This document shows positions 24,060 through 33,207 of a DNA stretch of 64,000 bases, piece after piece. The translations under genes were made by a program, and so were the position numbers. Each line of letters starts with the position of its first letter. Position 1 is the first letter of the stretch. This stretch comes from Acanthosoma haemorrhoidale (Eukaryota; Arthropoda; Insecta; Hemiptera; Acanthosomatidae), in assembly GCA_930367205.1 (NCBI GenBank), contig OV884009.1:96245189-96309188 (forward strand), read 5' to 3'. Below the pieces are notes generated by a model. It did not search any database, was not told where the DNA came from, and saw only the letters and a list, made by a program, of their open reading frames with translations.

Positions 24060-24900
24060 AAACCATACTAACCTTAATAAGTGTTTTCTTAATTACCCAC
24101 AAATATGCATGGTGGATCTGAATGTGTTAAGTCAACTTTGTAATTAAAGAGCGGAGTATATTGTGGATTGGGCATTTAACAGATAAGCTTAATTATTGAA
24201 AGATATATTTAATGAAAAAAAAAAAACCTATAACATGTGTGATGAAGGCCAAAAATAATATTCAACAATAATATTATATATAGATATATATACAACAATA
24301 ATATATGCAATAATGATTTTATTGAACGGATTTATAAAGATAAAAACAGGGGAAATTATAATATTTATAGAGCGAAATTGGAATGGAACAGTGGGCAGAT
24401 GGTATGTCCGGGGTTGGTATTTACTCTGTGGTACCACTTCCTGGTATCTATGGCGAATAATATTATCTATAGTGAATATTCTAGATGAACTTACATAAAC
24501 AGTTTTTACAGGCCAGCCATTGTTCTCCCTCATCCATGCTCCCCCCTTTGATGAAGCAGAGAGCCTCTCTACCGAATCATCATATAAGTTAGAAGATTGA
24601 TAAATGATGAAAGGGTGGCAGAAGATACCGCTCATGGGATATATTATTGGTGTAGCTGAACCTGCTCAGACATCCAGCGCACATATAACAACTCTTCTGA
24701 CATTTGAGTCAGAAATTTGAAGTGCACTCAAACAATTTTTACCTTACTGTTTTATCTTAATGCACCTATTGCAATTTATTTCTCTGTTATTAATATTTTT
24801 AGTTAATAATATGCACAATATAGTTAGACATTAAATAAAACCCATTAAATTAATACAAGACAAAAAGTAAAATACAAGCTATATGTGTAAAGAACGTATC
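24060..24900. other. no supported gene
   Basis: AT-rich. A 135-codon minus-strand frame (24635-24228) overlaps a plus-strand frame, is isoleucine-rich and has no domain pattern, so it is considered chance. The block 24520-24580 is more GC-rich, with no recognised identity. Confidence 0.35.
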
Positions 24901-24904
24901 TTGT

Positions 24905-25150
24905 AACGTTTTTCTTAATTTTAAAATCCATCGTGCACCGATGACCTGGGCGGTGGCAGCAGACAACTGAATGTCGTGATGGGAGGTTATAGAGAGATCG
25001 GTAAAGTGTAACGTGAAATTTTGTGCTGTGTAAGTTTAACTGAGGAATTAAAGATTTGAAATAAAGGCTTAAAATGTTGTTTCTTTCGTTTAAAGAGAAA
25101 CGCAATTGAGTCGTTGATGTATACAGACAGATAAAACCCTATAAGTAACA
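24905..25150 (+). repeat. dispersed LTR-like repeat, copy c
   Basis: It runs from CCATCGTGCACCGATGACCT through GAAATAAAGGCTTAAAATGT to GAGAAACGCAATTGAG. It is the inverted counterpart of 7225-7500 and 36950-37215 and has the same sense as 4078-4195. The AATAAA and its position near one end agree with an LTR R/U5 region. Confidence 0.62.
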
Positions 25151-25229
25151 AAATAGAAAAAGTACAACACAGGTCATACTTGTCGCTTCGTCTCAAACTA
25201 GTGATAAATAAATGTGTCCTCCGGCCAAC

Positions 25230-25660
25230 TCTGCTGTACGGTCCCCCGCTATATACTCACTTGACTGACAATACAGCTAAGTCTCGAGCAATTTCAGAAT
25301 AGGATCATGAGAAAAATGGTCAGACATACCTCTCTCGAAGAGGTTAAAGAACGCCGACCTGCACCCGATGCTTGGTGTGCCGTCCATGGGTGGGTTCATC
25401 CACCTGAAAAGTTTCCGACCTCAACATGAAGATGATAATAAAATAAATAAAAGCTAAAATAAAAGCTTTGTTAGGTCGGAAACTTTTCAGACCGCCCGTA
25501 AGAAACCCAGTGTTTAACACTATGATCTCACCACCATTCCCGCATCGATGGCAACAGACTGTCGGGGGAAATTAGTTTAAGTTTTTATTGTTAGTAAGTT
25601 AGTTTTAAGTCTATGATAAATAAGGCGAGCCCCATTATTTTTAAAGATGTTCAATAAATT
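25230..25660 (+). pseudogene. Jockey-like ORF2 C-terminal tail, copy 1
   Basis: Two blocks match the reverse complement of the 54.9-55.9 kb region. One is 25230-25390 (CGCTATATACTCACTTGACT, then CTGACAATACAGCTAAG and CTCTCTCGAAGAGGTTAAAG). The other is 25500-25640 (AACCCAGTGTTTAACACTAT, then TTCCCGCATCGATGG). In translation the second block reads NPVFNTMISPPFPHRWQQ, similar to FNTRYPNLRFPIDG at the end of the minus-strand RT remnant near 52.85 kb. These are therefore probably tails of one non-LTR family. Between the blocks is a small inverted repeat, AAAAGTTTCCGACCT / AGGTCGGAAACTTTT (25410-25475). Confidence 0.45.
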
Positions 25661-25669
25661 AAAAATCAT

Positions 25670-25875
25670 GTGCATCATTATAATTTTGTACAAGCGCAAA
25701 TCGCAATGTAGAATATTCAGGAATTGTATAAAATATAGCCAAGCTACAGGAAATCTATTGACCTTTTGTAAATAGATTCATTTGTAGAATCTATGTTGAA
25801 ATTTGTAATCATTTTGTGACAAGGGGTAAAAATCAAACAATAGGTACCTCAGGGAATGTGGATATTTCTGGCAGA
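25670..25875 (+). repeat. left arm of a long inverted repeat
   Basis: It starts GTGCATCATTATAATTTTGT and ends TATTTCTGGCAG. The reverse complement of the whole arm, apart from a roughly 55-bp segment (about 25692-25747), is found at 28241-28390. The part around 25840-25875 reads TAGGTACCTCAGGGAATGTG. Confidence 0.8.
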
Positions 25876-26502
25876 CAAAAGACGGCCTTTTCAGCCGTGG
25901 TACTGCCAATTCCCGCACCTTTATTCCCGAATATAAAAAAAAGAGTTTTTCTATCTGGATTTGACAAGAGAGTTAAACCTAATGGGTTATAAACCCAGTG
26001 GTTCCCACCCCTAAACAGCATACATGTAAGTGGCAGAGGTTTCGGGATAGGAGTGATCTGCTTCCTCATTCTATCCAGTGGTTCTGGTTGTCGCTTTTCT
26101 TATTACTATTATATTAGTATGTTGTAAATCGCTATCTCTTCTCTTATGGGGTTTGGCGAACGATGTAAGCTGGGGGTGGACCACCCTCTAGTATTACATA
26201 ATAATTATTAATTTTTCATTGTATGTTCTTGTAATGCAATAGCTATTTTTATTTGCGAGAGATGATTTTGTTATCTGGGCATTAATGTTGTTTATGGGGG
26301 GCTAGTAATAATTTTTTTTGTTACGAAATCCTAAGTACCATAAGTTATCCTAAGTAATTCCTCTAAAATATCAAGACCCATATTTTGAAGCCACTGAGCC
26401 CTACACTAGGACTTGTCTAGATATTGTTCTTCTACATTCTGAATATATAATGTCGCTTATGGTTATTTGAAAAAAGAGAAATTAAGTTCATAATTGATGC
26501 AA

Positions 26503-26537
<35 letters not shown>

Positions 26538-28240
26538 AATGTGGATAAAAATGACAAGACTGATCCAATGAACAAATATTTCATTAGGCGCTGATTTTGT
26601 ACAACTAAGAGCAGAATGAGGTTAACTGAACCAGGAATGAAAAATGTATAACTAATTGGATTAAAGTGCCCGAATGTAAATTGGTATAAAGTTGATGTAA
26701 TGGTAAATACAGCACTGATGAGGTGATTGAGTGAGTGAAAGGAAGGTCATGCCTCTTGCACATTACCCAGTCTATTTCCTAATTCCCCTTCTTCTTCTTG
26801 CCTTCCCTCTCTGCTCTATTTATATCTACCTGAAATATTCACCTTTGTACACTACTAACTGGCTTGAAAAAAAAACAACCTAAAGTTTATATTCAGGCTT
26901 TGTCAACAATCGGAGAGGTTGTTGGGACTTCGTTTCTTCTTGAGACAATTTATTTTGCTTGATTGGAGATGGATATCTTGTTAAGTGCATATCATTGGAC
27001 GGCATTGCCAATTTATTCCCTTCTGCTCCTGTGCTACTATTTCTTTATTAAGTAGCATAACGGGTCACATCAACAAACACTACCAGTCTTATCATTATTG
27101 AGAATACTAATATACGGTCGTAGCTTAAAAGCAGTCGATGATTTCCCTGATCATCCCTGTTTAACGACATATTAAAGGAAATAATAAATGGCATAATAAA
27201 GCAGAGGATTGCAATAAATAAAGTTTTGGAAAACAACCACATAAATCGTGTATTTAAAACCCCCAAGCGGATTTAATAGATTTTTTTTTTACATTTATGT
27301 TCTACTTATTTACATTTTTGTTGAAAAGTGTATAAATAGATAAAATGAACCCATTGAGCCATAGTTCATTAGCCTAGCAATGTTGTCAAAAGCGTCAAAC
27401 TGTTTGTCTTCACCCGTGTTGCAACACTGTTTGCTCTGGTATATGCTAGAGACATGACATTTTGCATGGAAGACATATTTAATATAAAGAAGATAATAAA
27501 GATATAGTCATATCCATAAAATATCAGGATCAAGTAAATACGTTCGTTTAATTTTTGGGCAAATGTTAATCAACTTTATTCGGCTGATCTAAAATTAGAA
27601 TAAAACGTTTCGTCCTATCATGCATAATTTTGACCTCGCATAACTGGATGAAGAACTATACTAAATAGGTGGTGGGTAAATGAGCAACTGTTGGGATCAA
27701 AAATTGCTTAAAAGCTGCTGCCTATTCTCCCCAAGGATGTGCACCAGTCTCAATTGTCCCTTTAGTCCAGTCATCCCTACTTAGGGAATAGTGTTACCTA
27801 AAAAAAGGTCCTAAGTTAGTGATCTTTTAATATGTGGTACGTGGAGAGTCTGTGGTGTAGGATCAAAGTTTTCCAATTAAAGAACCCTGTGGGAACTCCA
27901 GGGCCTTGAATTTTTCGTTTATAACTCCTAAACAACGCGTTTTAGCCGAAAATTATTTATTACTGAAGTTAAAAAAACATTGAATTTCCTACAATTTGCA
28001 CTTCCTGCGTTTTTTGAAACTAAACACGTACCACGATATAGTGCTTCAAACAGTTGAAAGTTTTTTCAAAACATGGAAAAACTGCGAAAAATGCAGGTTT
28101 TTCCCTTCCATCTTTCAACATTTCTAAATGGATAATAATAGTATAATAGTAATTGTAGGTGTCTCTATATTGATAAATTTAACAGAAGGGGTCAGAGATC
28201 CATTATTCTGAAGACACATGATGATTCGGTGTTCCAGTGA
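25876..28240. other. interior of the 25.7-28.4 kb inverted repeat; no gene recognised
   Basis: AT-rich with a 29-base T run at 26505-26533 and no open frame of recognisable kind. The frame at 27048-27266 is hydrophobic but lacks a start context or homology pattern. Confidence 0.4.
26505..26533 (-). repeat. 29-base poly-T run
   Basis: An uninterrupted T run, poly-A on the minus strand. It could mark the 3' end of a retro-inserted sequence on the minus strand, but no coding match was found on its far side. Confidence 0.6.
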
Positions 28241-28390
28241 CTGCCAGAAATATCCACATTCCCTGAGGTACCTGTTGTTTGATTTTTACCCCTTGTCACA
28301 AAATGATTACAAATTTCAATATAGATTCTACAAATGAACCTATTTACAAAAGGTCAATAGATTTCCTGTTACAAAATTATAATGATGCAC
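28241..28390 (-). repeat. right arm of a long inverted repeat
   Basis: It begins CTGCCAGAAATATCCACATT and ends AAAATTATAATGATGCAC, inverted relative to 25670-25875. No matching short duplication was seen immediately outside the two outer ends. Confidence 0.8.
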
Positions 28391-29131
28391 ATTGAGAATA
28401 GCGGCCCAACAGCTACGCTATGGCTTCAGTTCTTCCTACGTGTACCCTATTAAAAAATCTCATTTAAGCCGAACACATGGAGGACTAGAACCTGCACCTG
28501 GAATGTGTCGGTGATGGTCCAAGACATGCTCAGCTTGGAAGACAAAATGGATCCTGATGAATATCGCTGGAGGTACCCTATTCACTATTCCTCGAACGGA
28601 TAAATGCTGTTATGGCAAGTGGTCTGATATGACCTTAGAGCTGGTTCTAATGAGAGCAATGAAGGATTATGACACGCAGACTCGTGGAAGCAGCGTTACT
28701 GACAATATGCTTTTCGTCACACATCTGAGAACAGATAGCGATGTTCACCGAAGTATGTTCAGGAACATCTGAACAATATGTAGATATGCGGCCTTCCCGT
28801 GTAACCAGTAATGATGTTGATATTGAGAAGCTGGGTGGTTGGTTTACTGAACGTCCACTATTCCTGCAAATTGAAGAGCATCAGTCACTCAGCACAGGAG
28901 GTATTGCTCATGAAAAGGTGAACTATCACTTGGTGCGAGGAATCAACATTAGCTGCATGAAGAAACTGGTGGGAGCAAAGTTTGAATAAGTGAAGTTAAA
29001 ACGAAAGAATAATGTGTTGACCCCAGCCTCAGTATCCAGTGGTCAGAAAATTAAAAAAAAAATTTTACAATCAACCCTCTAACATTCATACAACTAGTTT
29101 ACATTACCAAACAGTATGAAGGTGTAGTGAA

Positions 29132-29308
29132 CTTATGTGTATAGGATCGTGAAACGTAAAAAAAAGAATAAGTTGGGAACGAAATAACACACTTGAAGGC
29201 TGGTTAAGAACTAACTTTATTCAAATTATAATCCTCTATATGTATTTACAATGTTTATCAAGGTAGTTTGGAATTAGTGGCTATACTCCCGTAGGTCACA
29301 TCTTAACT
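29132..29308 (-). repeat. 3' LTR of the gypsy-like element (177 bp)
   Basis: The sequence from CTTATGTGTATAGGATC to GGTCACATCTTAACT is the same as at 31264-31440. In element sense it ends CACATAAG. It holds an AATAAAG-type signal in neither copy that I could place with certainty. Confidence 0.92.
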
Positions 29309-29322
29309 CCCCCCTGCCAGTT
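29309..29322 (-). promoter_or_regulatory. polypurine tract of the gypsy-like element
   Basis: On the minus strand CTGGCAGGGGGG lies directly against the 3' LTR start AGTTAAG. This is the usual place for plus-strand primer formation during reverse transcription. Confidence 0.75.
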
Positions 29323-29573
29323 TACGAACATCCTCGTAAACTCAAAACACAAACAAAACAAAAACAAAAATAAATTGTACATCGTTGGTTAAAAATAAAA
29401 TAAACAAAATTACAGCTTCCTCTATATACATAACTAACGTAATCTAGAATTTCACATAATACACTAAGAATAAACTAGGGTAATTTACCCAAAACTCTAT
29501 ATACAAAAATAAAAGATATATTGCTCTATTCTAGAAAAACGTAACATAACATGATGGTACTTAAAATACACTC

Positions 29574-29885
29574 TTATAGTCTGGCTTCTCCCACTGGAAA
29601 CTTAAGTTGCTCGATATGTACAGTTCTCCGTTTCCTGGGTTCAGCCAGACTCTGAACGGTGACAAGATTGTGTTCCCTAATCGTAATCACTTTGAACGGA
29701 CATGGCTTAACATGTGGTTTACATTTTGCTTTAAATAGTACCTCTAATTTTTCCCTACTCACTAACGTACAGGAACTCCCCGTATCCACTAAACATTTCC
29801 ACCCTTTACAGAATCCTATAATAGGCAACCTGTCCCACTTCTTTACAACACTATTCACAAAAAGGTTGCCCCTCCTTTCACACAA
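29574..29885 (-). CDS. protease core joined to pol C-terminal tail (deletion product)
   Basis: A frame of 103 codons. It reads DRLPIIGFCKGWKCLVDTGS then SCTLVSREKLEVLF, the flap-side start of a retroviral-type aspartic protease with the catalytic DTGS at about residues 34-37. It continues with CPFKVITIREHNLVTVQSLA and EPRKRRTVHIEQLKFP to a stop. The last part (K+RTVH+.+LK) is what normally ends a gypsy pol, after integrase. The frame therefore jumps from protease to the end of pol, showing that RT, RNase H and integrase were removed by an internal deletion. The open piece is still read through without a stop. Active dimeric protease is unlikely because the C-terminal half of the domain is gone. 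It is in the same register as gag, but stop codons separate the two. Confidence 0.7.
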   Translation of the reverse strand: MCERRGNLFVNSVVKKWDRLPIIGFCKGWKCLVDTGSSCTLVSREKLEVLFKAKCKPHVKPCPFKVITIREHNLVTVQSLAEPRKRRTVHIEQLKFPVGEARL

Positions 29886-30041
29886 TTCTCATTCTTTACT
29901 AACCTGCTCTGTTCTCCGCCCTGTGCTCCGTTGGTCGCTTCTCCTTCCCGAGATTCCTCTGCCACCGGATTCACTGCCTTCCGTCTCCGATCCTGATGCC
30001 TCCGAAGATCTAGCCGATTCTGACGACATCCTGCTTCTTCG

Positions 30042-31145
30042 CTACACTCTTTGAGCATTGATCTCCATAGGTTCACCTCGGTCGTACTCCCTGCGCCGTA
30101 TATATGGGCACTGTCTGGCCATATGTCCCTCATTGTGGCATTCGAAACATCTTGTACGTGGGTACTGGGCTACCAAGTGTCCTGTCTTGCCGCACTCATG
30201 GCACCTCCTTTCCTCTTTTCTCCCATTCTTCCTCTCTACAACTTGCCTTCTTTCTCTCGGTATTCTGTCTCTTCTCCCGAACTCTCCCTCTCTTCTTCTT
30301 CCCATATCCTGTCTCCCTTTATTCCTTCTTGCTTCATTTCTCCGATACGACACTCTACTCCATCCTGGTTCTATCTCTTCTCTCTCTTCCTCGTCACGGG
30401 CACTCGCGTCTACCATTTCCTGTGCACATTCGGTAAATGATTTTTCTCTAGGTGGGCCATCCTTTCTCCCCGTATCCCTAGCTAACTGTACTTTCAGAAC
30501 CATGGTCATAAATATCATCCACGCTTCCACCGCACTTGTGTCCATTACTTCTCGCAATTTCTCATTTATTTTACTCAGCTTCGCGAGGAGGCCTGTGGCG
30601 TACTGGCCATTCGTCTGGTTCGTTTTTTTCAACTCCCGGAACATTTGCAACATATCCTCTTCTGGTGCCCATCGCCCCCCTCCATAGGCCTTTTTAAGTC
30701 TTTCTTTGATCACCTGCCACGTAGTATCTTCGTCTGTTTGGATCAAATTCAGCACACTTCTTCTCACCCTTCGAGCCAGGGCCGCCCGCAACCTTTTGGC
30801 ATCCGACTCCTCTAGCAGGTCCGCTGCAACCTGGGCTTGAATGCTACTTATAATTCCGTCCCCGCCTTTGAGGAAATGGTTTAGTTCTCCTATATCCCCA
30901 TTAAATTTTTCTAGATCTGATATCTCTCTTCGTATGTCCTGGGCGTTCGCCTTCTTTAATTTCATTTTTTCTAGTTCGTTGGTCTCCTGTGCTATCCTAT
31001 TCGCTTCCTGAGCTGCCAAGTCCGCCCGCGCCATTGCCAAAGTTGTTGATGGTAATGGTGGGATTCCGTGATTTACCTGTTCTGGTTGTTGAGGCTCCAG
31101 AGTCAGCGTTGCTGGCCTAAGGACACTGTGTCCTTGCTCATTCAT
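30042..31145 (-). CDS. Gag polyprotein of the gypsy-like element, intact 367 codons
   Basis: This is an uninterrupted frame starting at an ATG with MNEQGHSVLRPATLTLEP and ending in MEINAQRV. A proline-rich start is followed by an alpha-helical region (residues about 35-80), then a capsid-like segment with LNHFLKGGDGIISSIQAQVA and DEDTTWQVIKERLKKAYGGG, an Arg/Glu-rich stretch (about 255-310) and two zinc knuckles near the C-terminus. The first knuckle, CHECGKTGHLVAQY, has tyrosine instead of the last cysteine; the second, CFECHNEGHMARQC, is complete. Gag would form the particle and bind the element RNA. The frame has stayed open although pol has been lost, so it is either young or kept by selection on packaging. 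Confidence 0.85.
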   Translation of the reverse strand: MNEQGHSVLRPATLTLEPQQPEQVNHGIPPLPSTTLAMARADLAAQEANRIAQETNELEKMKLKKANAQDIRREISDLEKFNGDIGELNHFLKGGDGIISSIQAQVAADLLEESDAKRLRAALARRVRRSVLNLIQTDEDTTWQVIKERLKKAYGGGRWAPEEDMLQMFRELKKTNQTNGQYATGLLAKLSKINEKLREVMDTSAVEAWMIFMTMVLKVQLARDTGRKDGPPREKSFTECAQEMVDASARDEEEREEIEPGWSRVSYRRNEARRNKGRQDMGRRREGEFGRRDRIPRERRQVVERKNGRKEERRCHECGKTGHLVAQYPRTRCFECHNEGHMARQCPYIRRREYDRGEPMEINAQRV

Positions 31146-31243
31146 GATTTACTCGAGTGACTTCCTCGACAGAAGAGAAAACAAAATAACAAAGAATCAC
31201 GAAGTTAAAAAAAAAATTATTCTCACTTGAAACTGTTAAAAAA

Positions 31244-31263
31244 GTTCCCGGGTTTCGGCACCA
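31244..31263 (-). promoter_or_regulatory. primer binding site, tRNA-Phe type
   Basis: On the minus strand, immediately after the 5' LTR, TGGTGCCGAAACCCGGGAAC is complementary to the 3' end of tRNA-Phe (GGGTTTCGGCACCA). It sets the LTR border at 31264. Confidence 0.88.
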
Positions 31264-31440
31264 CTTATGTGTATAGGATCGTGAAACGTAAAAAAAAGAA
31301 TAAGTTGGGAACGAAATAACACACTTGAAGGCTGGTTAAGAACTAACTTTATTCAAATTATAATCCTCTATATGTATTTACAATGTTTATCAAGGTAGTT
31401 TGGAATTAGTGGCTATACTCCCGTAGGTCACATCTTAACT
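31264..31440 (-). repeat. 5' LTR of the gypsy-like element (177 bp)
   Basis: Same sequence as 29132-29308 as far as can be read. It is followed by GTGAA at 31441-31445, the second copy of the target duplication. Confidence 0.92.
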
Positions 31441-31839
31441 GTGAAGCCGTTATAAATAACTATAAGTTTGGTTACCTGTTATAAATAACAGTGCGTTACG
31501 ACACACCTGGCATGTGTTCAAGGGTTTTGTCTTCAATACCTATGTCTCATGTATTGTATAAATAAATTATATTTCGTTATTCAATTAAATATGAAAATGT
31601 GTCTCATTATTCGGCCCCTTGTCACAACAGAAGGTGACCTCAAAGACTTAGTTACATTAGAGCTCGCACCCTTCCCCATGTCCGTTCAGCGAGAAAAGTA
31701 TGAGCAAGGGCATTTCCCCCATTATTCCCCCATTATTGCATTTCCCATCACACATTTCCTTTGGTAGCACATGATTTCCTTCAGCCCGCTGCAGTGTCAA
31801 TCAGCAAGCACCTTAACCTTCCCCAGCCTCTTCACTTAC

Positions 31840-32704
31840 TCTAAGAAACAGTGTACTTCCCTCCCAATAAATCTATTACCGATTCCCAGTTCATCTCCTT
31901 TCTAGACTCTATCGGACATCGTTTTCTCGTGGGGAGGGGGACTTTAATACGAAGCCCCAACACTGGGGGTGAAGATCCACGAATACACGAGGTCGTGCTT
32001 TGCTGTCTGCACTCACACGGAAAAATTGCTTCACTATCACTCCTGACGCAGCCACCTATTGGCCATCAGATCCCAACCGAAATCCAGATCTCCTTGACTT
32101 CTTCTTCTACAATAGTTAAGGAACACCAAACTATTCACTCACGCGCCTCGATGATCTCTCCTCCGCTTATAGCCTTTTAATATTAACCATTTCCCTAAGA
32201 ACAATTCACAAACTGCCTCCTCCTTCATTTATAAGGGGCCCAGTTGATTGGAACCACTTCCGCCAGATACTTACAGATTCCGTAGACCTCAAAGTGTCCC
32301 TGAAAATATCCCAAGATCTATACGATGCAGTGCATTCTATCACTACTCTGGTCCAGAGGTCGGCTTGGGAGGCATCGTCACCCCACCGTCATCTGAAAAT
32401 TCACAATCAATATCCTTTACCTCAGTATCTCAAAGACCTAATCCAACCAAAACGCCACTCGAGAACAGTGTGGCAAAGATACCGACATCTTGCTGATCGT
32501 CGCTCTTACAATCAGTACTGCAGAATGGTAAAGCGGCAATTGTCATCCTTCCGTTTTGATTCTTTTAATTCCCACCTCTCAGAATCAGACTAAAAAAATT
32601 CTAAAATATCTTGTTTCACGCCCAATTCTACATTTATAGTTGCATTATCCGAACGACGCACTTTCCTCTTCTCTGGAATTATTCCATTATTGTCGTATTC
32701 GCAA
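31840..32704 (+). pseudogene. Jockey-like element, endonuclease end and linker
   Basis: Plus-strand text: FPPNKSITDSQFISFLDSIG with a following GDFN-like box in a shifted frame, then RALLSALTRKNCFTITPDAA and TYWPSDPNRNPDLLDFFFYN. This is the end of an APE-type endonuclease as found in Jockey-clade ORF2. From 32240 VDWNHFRQILTDSVDLKVSL, then AWEASSPHRHLKIHNQYPLP and WQRYRHLADRRSYNQY match the linker before the RT domain. Several shifts and stops occur. The element continues at 34817 with RT; the interruption is the R1-like insertion 32717-34804. Part of the region between 32594 and 32704 is compressed relative to intact relatives, so a deletion also happened. Confidence 0.75.
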
Positions 32705-32716
32705 ACCCGGTAAACC

Positions 32717-32780
32717 TTTTTTTTTTTTTTTTTTTTTTTTTTTCCGCCCTTCCTGAGGCTGAGCCTCAAACGGGCTTGCC
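32717..32780 (-). repeat. poly-A end and conserved 3' end of the R1-like family
   Basis: The A27 run (minus strand) is preceded by a GC-rich end including AAGCCCGTTTGAGGCTCAGC. The same CTGAGCCTCAAACGGGCTT string appears next to a T run at 58490-58520. Confidence 0.82.
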
Positions 32781-33001
32781 CCACAAGCCCGTGAAGCGGG
32801 ATCGTGGGGTTACGTAGCCTGTGGTGCGCGTATTCCGGTGCAATGGGATTGTTGCACCGGTCAGCGCACGTTCGGTTATTCTGTTTTGTTCCATTTATTC
32901 TCAAAAACAAAAAGGAAAAAAAAACATGATAACAATATACTAAGAACAATATACAAGAACCACCTCTAATACTATATTTACAAATCCTACACTATCTATA
33001 T

Positions 33002-33036
<35 letters not shown>

Positions 33037-33207
33037 CCCCTATAGCTAGTTATCTTAATACTATTTACAATTTTTGGATCCGTGTTCTACCTATAACTAT
33101 ACTTAAAACTATATTTACATGGGGTGTGTATCCTCCATCCCCCTATAACTAAACTTATGTCTATACCATATACTTCTCAGTCCTACCTTATATCTATATA
33201 TACATAT

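Larger units (their letters stand above)
29132..31440 (-). mobile_element. young gypsy-like element, internally deleted (2,309 bp)
   Basis: It is bounded by two 177-bp LTRs that appear identical, with GTGAA at 29127-29131 and 31441-31445. On the minus strand the order is 5' LTR (31440-31264), a tRNA-Phe type primer site, gag (31145-30042), a protease core fused to a pol tail (29885-29574), a purine tract, and 3' LTR (29308-29132). RT, RNase H and integrase are missing. The LTR begins AGTTAAGATGTGACC in element sense, like gypsy-group elements. Identical LTRs and a perfect duplication point to a recent insertion, which needed RT and integrase from a complete relative. Confidence 0.9.
29118..31634 (+). 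mobile_element. mag-type solo LTR (29123-31629), itself interrupted, with GAAGG duplication
   Basis: Pieces 29123-29131 (TGTAGTGAA) and 31446-31629 (GCCGTTATAAATAACTATAA ... CCTTGTCACAACA) join to a 193-bp LTR. It resembles, in opposite orientation, the 211-bp LTRs at 43142 and 45245 (TATAGTGAAGCAGTTATAAA ... CTTGTCACAACA). GAAGG stands at 29118-29122 and again at 31630-31634. No internal region is left, so it is a solo LTR. It interrupts the uncharacterised ORF and was later hit by the gypsy-like element at 29132-31440, whose duplication GTGAA lies in the LTR's first bases. Confidence 0.85.
28557..31770 (+). pseudogene. uncharacterised repetitive-type ORF, split by nested LTR insertions
   Basis: Plus-strand text runs KWSDMTLELVLMRAMKDYD, TRGSSVTDNMLFVTHLRTD, then after a shift near 28765 TSEQYVDMRPSRVTSNDVD, IEKLGGWFTERPLF and IAHEKVNYHLVRGINISCMK. 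The tail after 28989 (LKRKNNVLTPASVSSG, then LVYITKQYEG) continues beyond the inserts at 31635 with DLKDLVTLELAPFPMSV. The reading is exact across the site when the 29123-31629 insert and one GAAGG copy are removed. I recall this layout (VLM+..K....TRG..+T......W, TSEQH.DM, a late ELAP.P.SLF) from multi-copy uncharacterised arthropod proteins, but I know of no function. It may be an undescribed mobile-element gene or a dispersed gene family. Frameshifts make this copy dead. Confidence 0.5.

Noticed and set aside
24228..24635. 135-codon minus-strand frame
   Set aside because: Isoleucine- and tyrosine-rich AT translation with no motif, overlapped by a plus-strand frame; no splice or start context.
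29659..30687. Long plus-strand frames (131, 209, 110, 129 codons)
   Set aside because: They are antisense shadows of the gag and protease frames on the minus strand.
26505..33036. T runs considered as CRISPR- or terminator-like signals
   Set aside because: They are poly-A ends of minus-strand retro-insertions or simple homopolymers; nothing in the window is prokaryotic.
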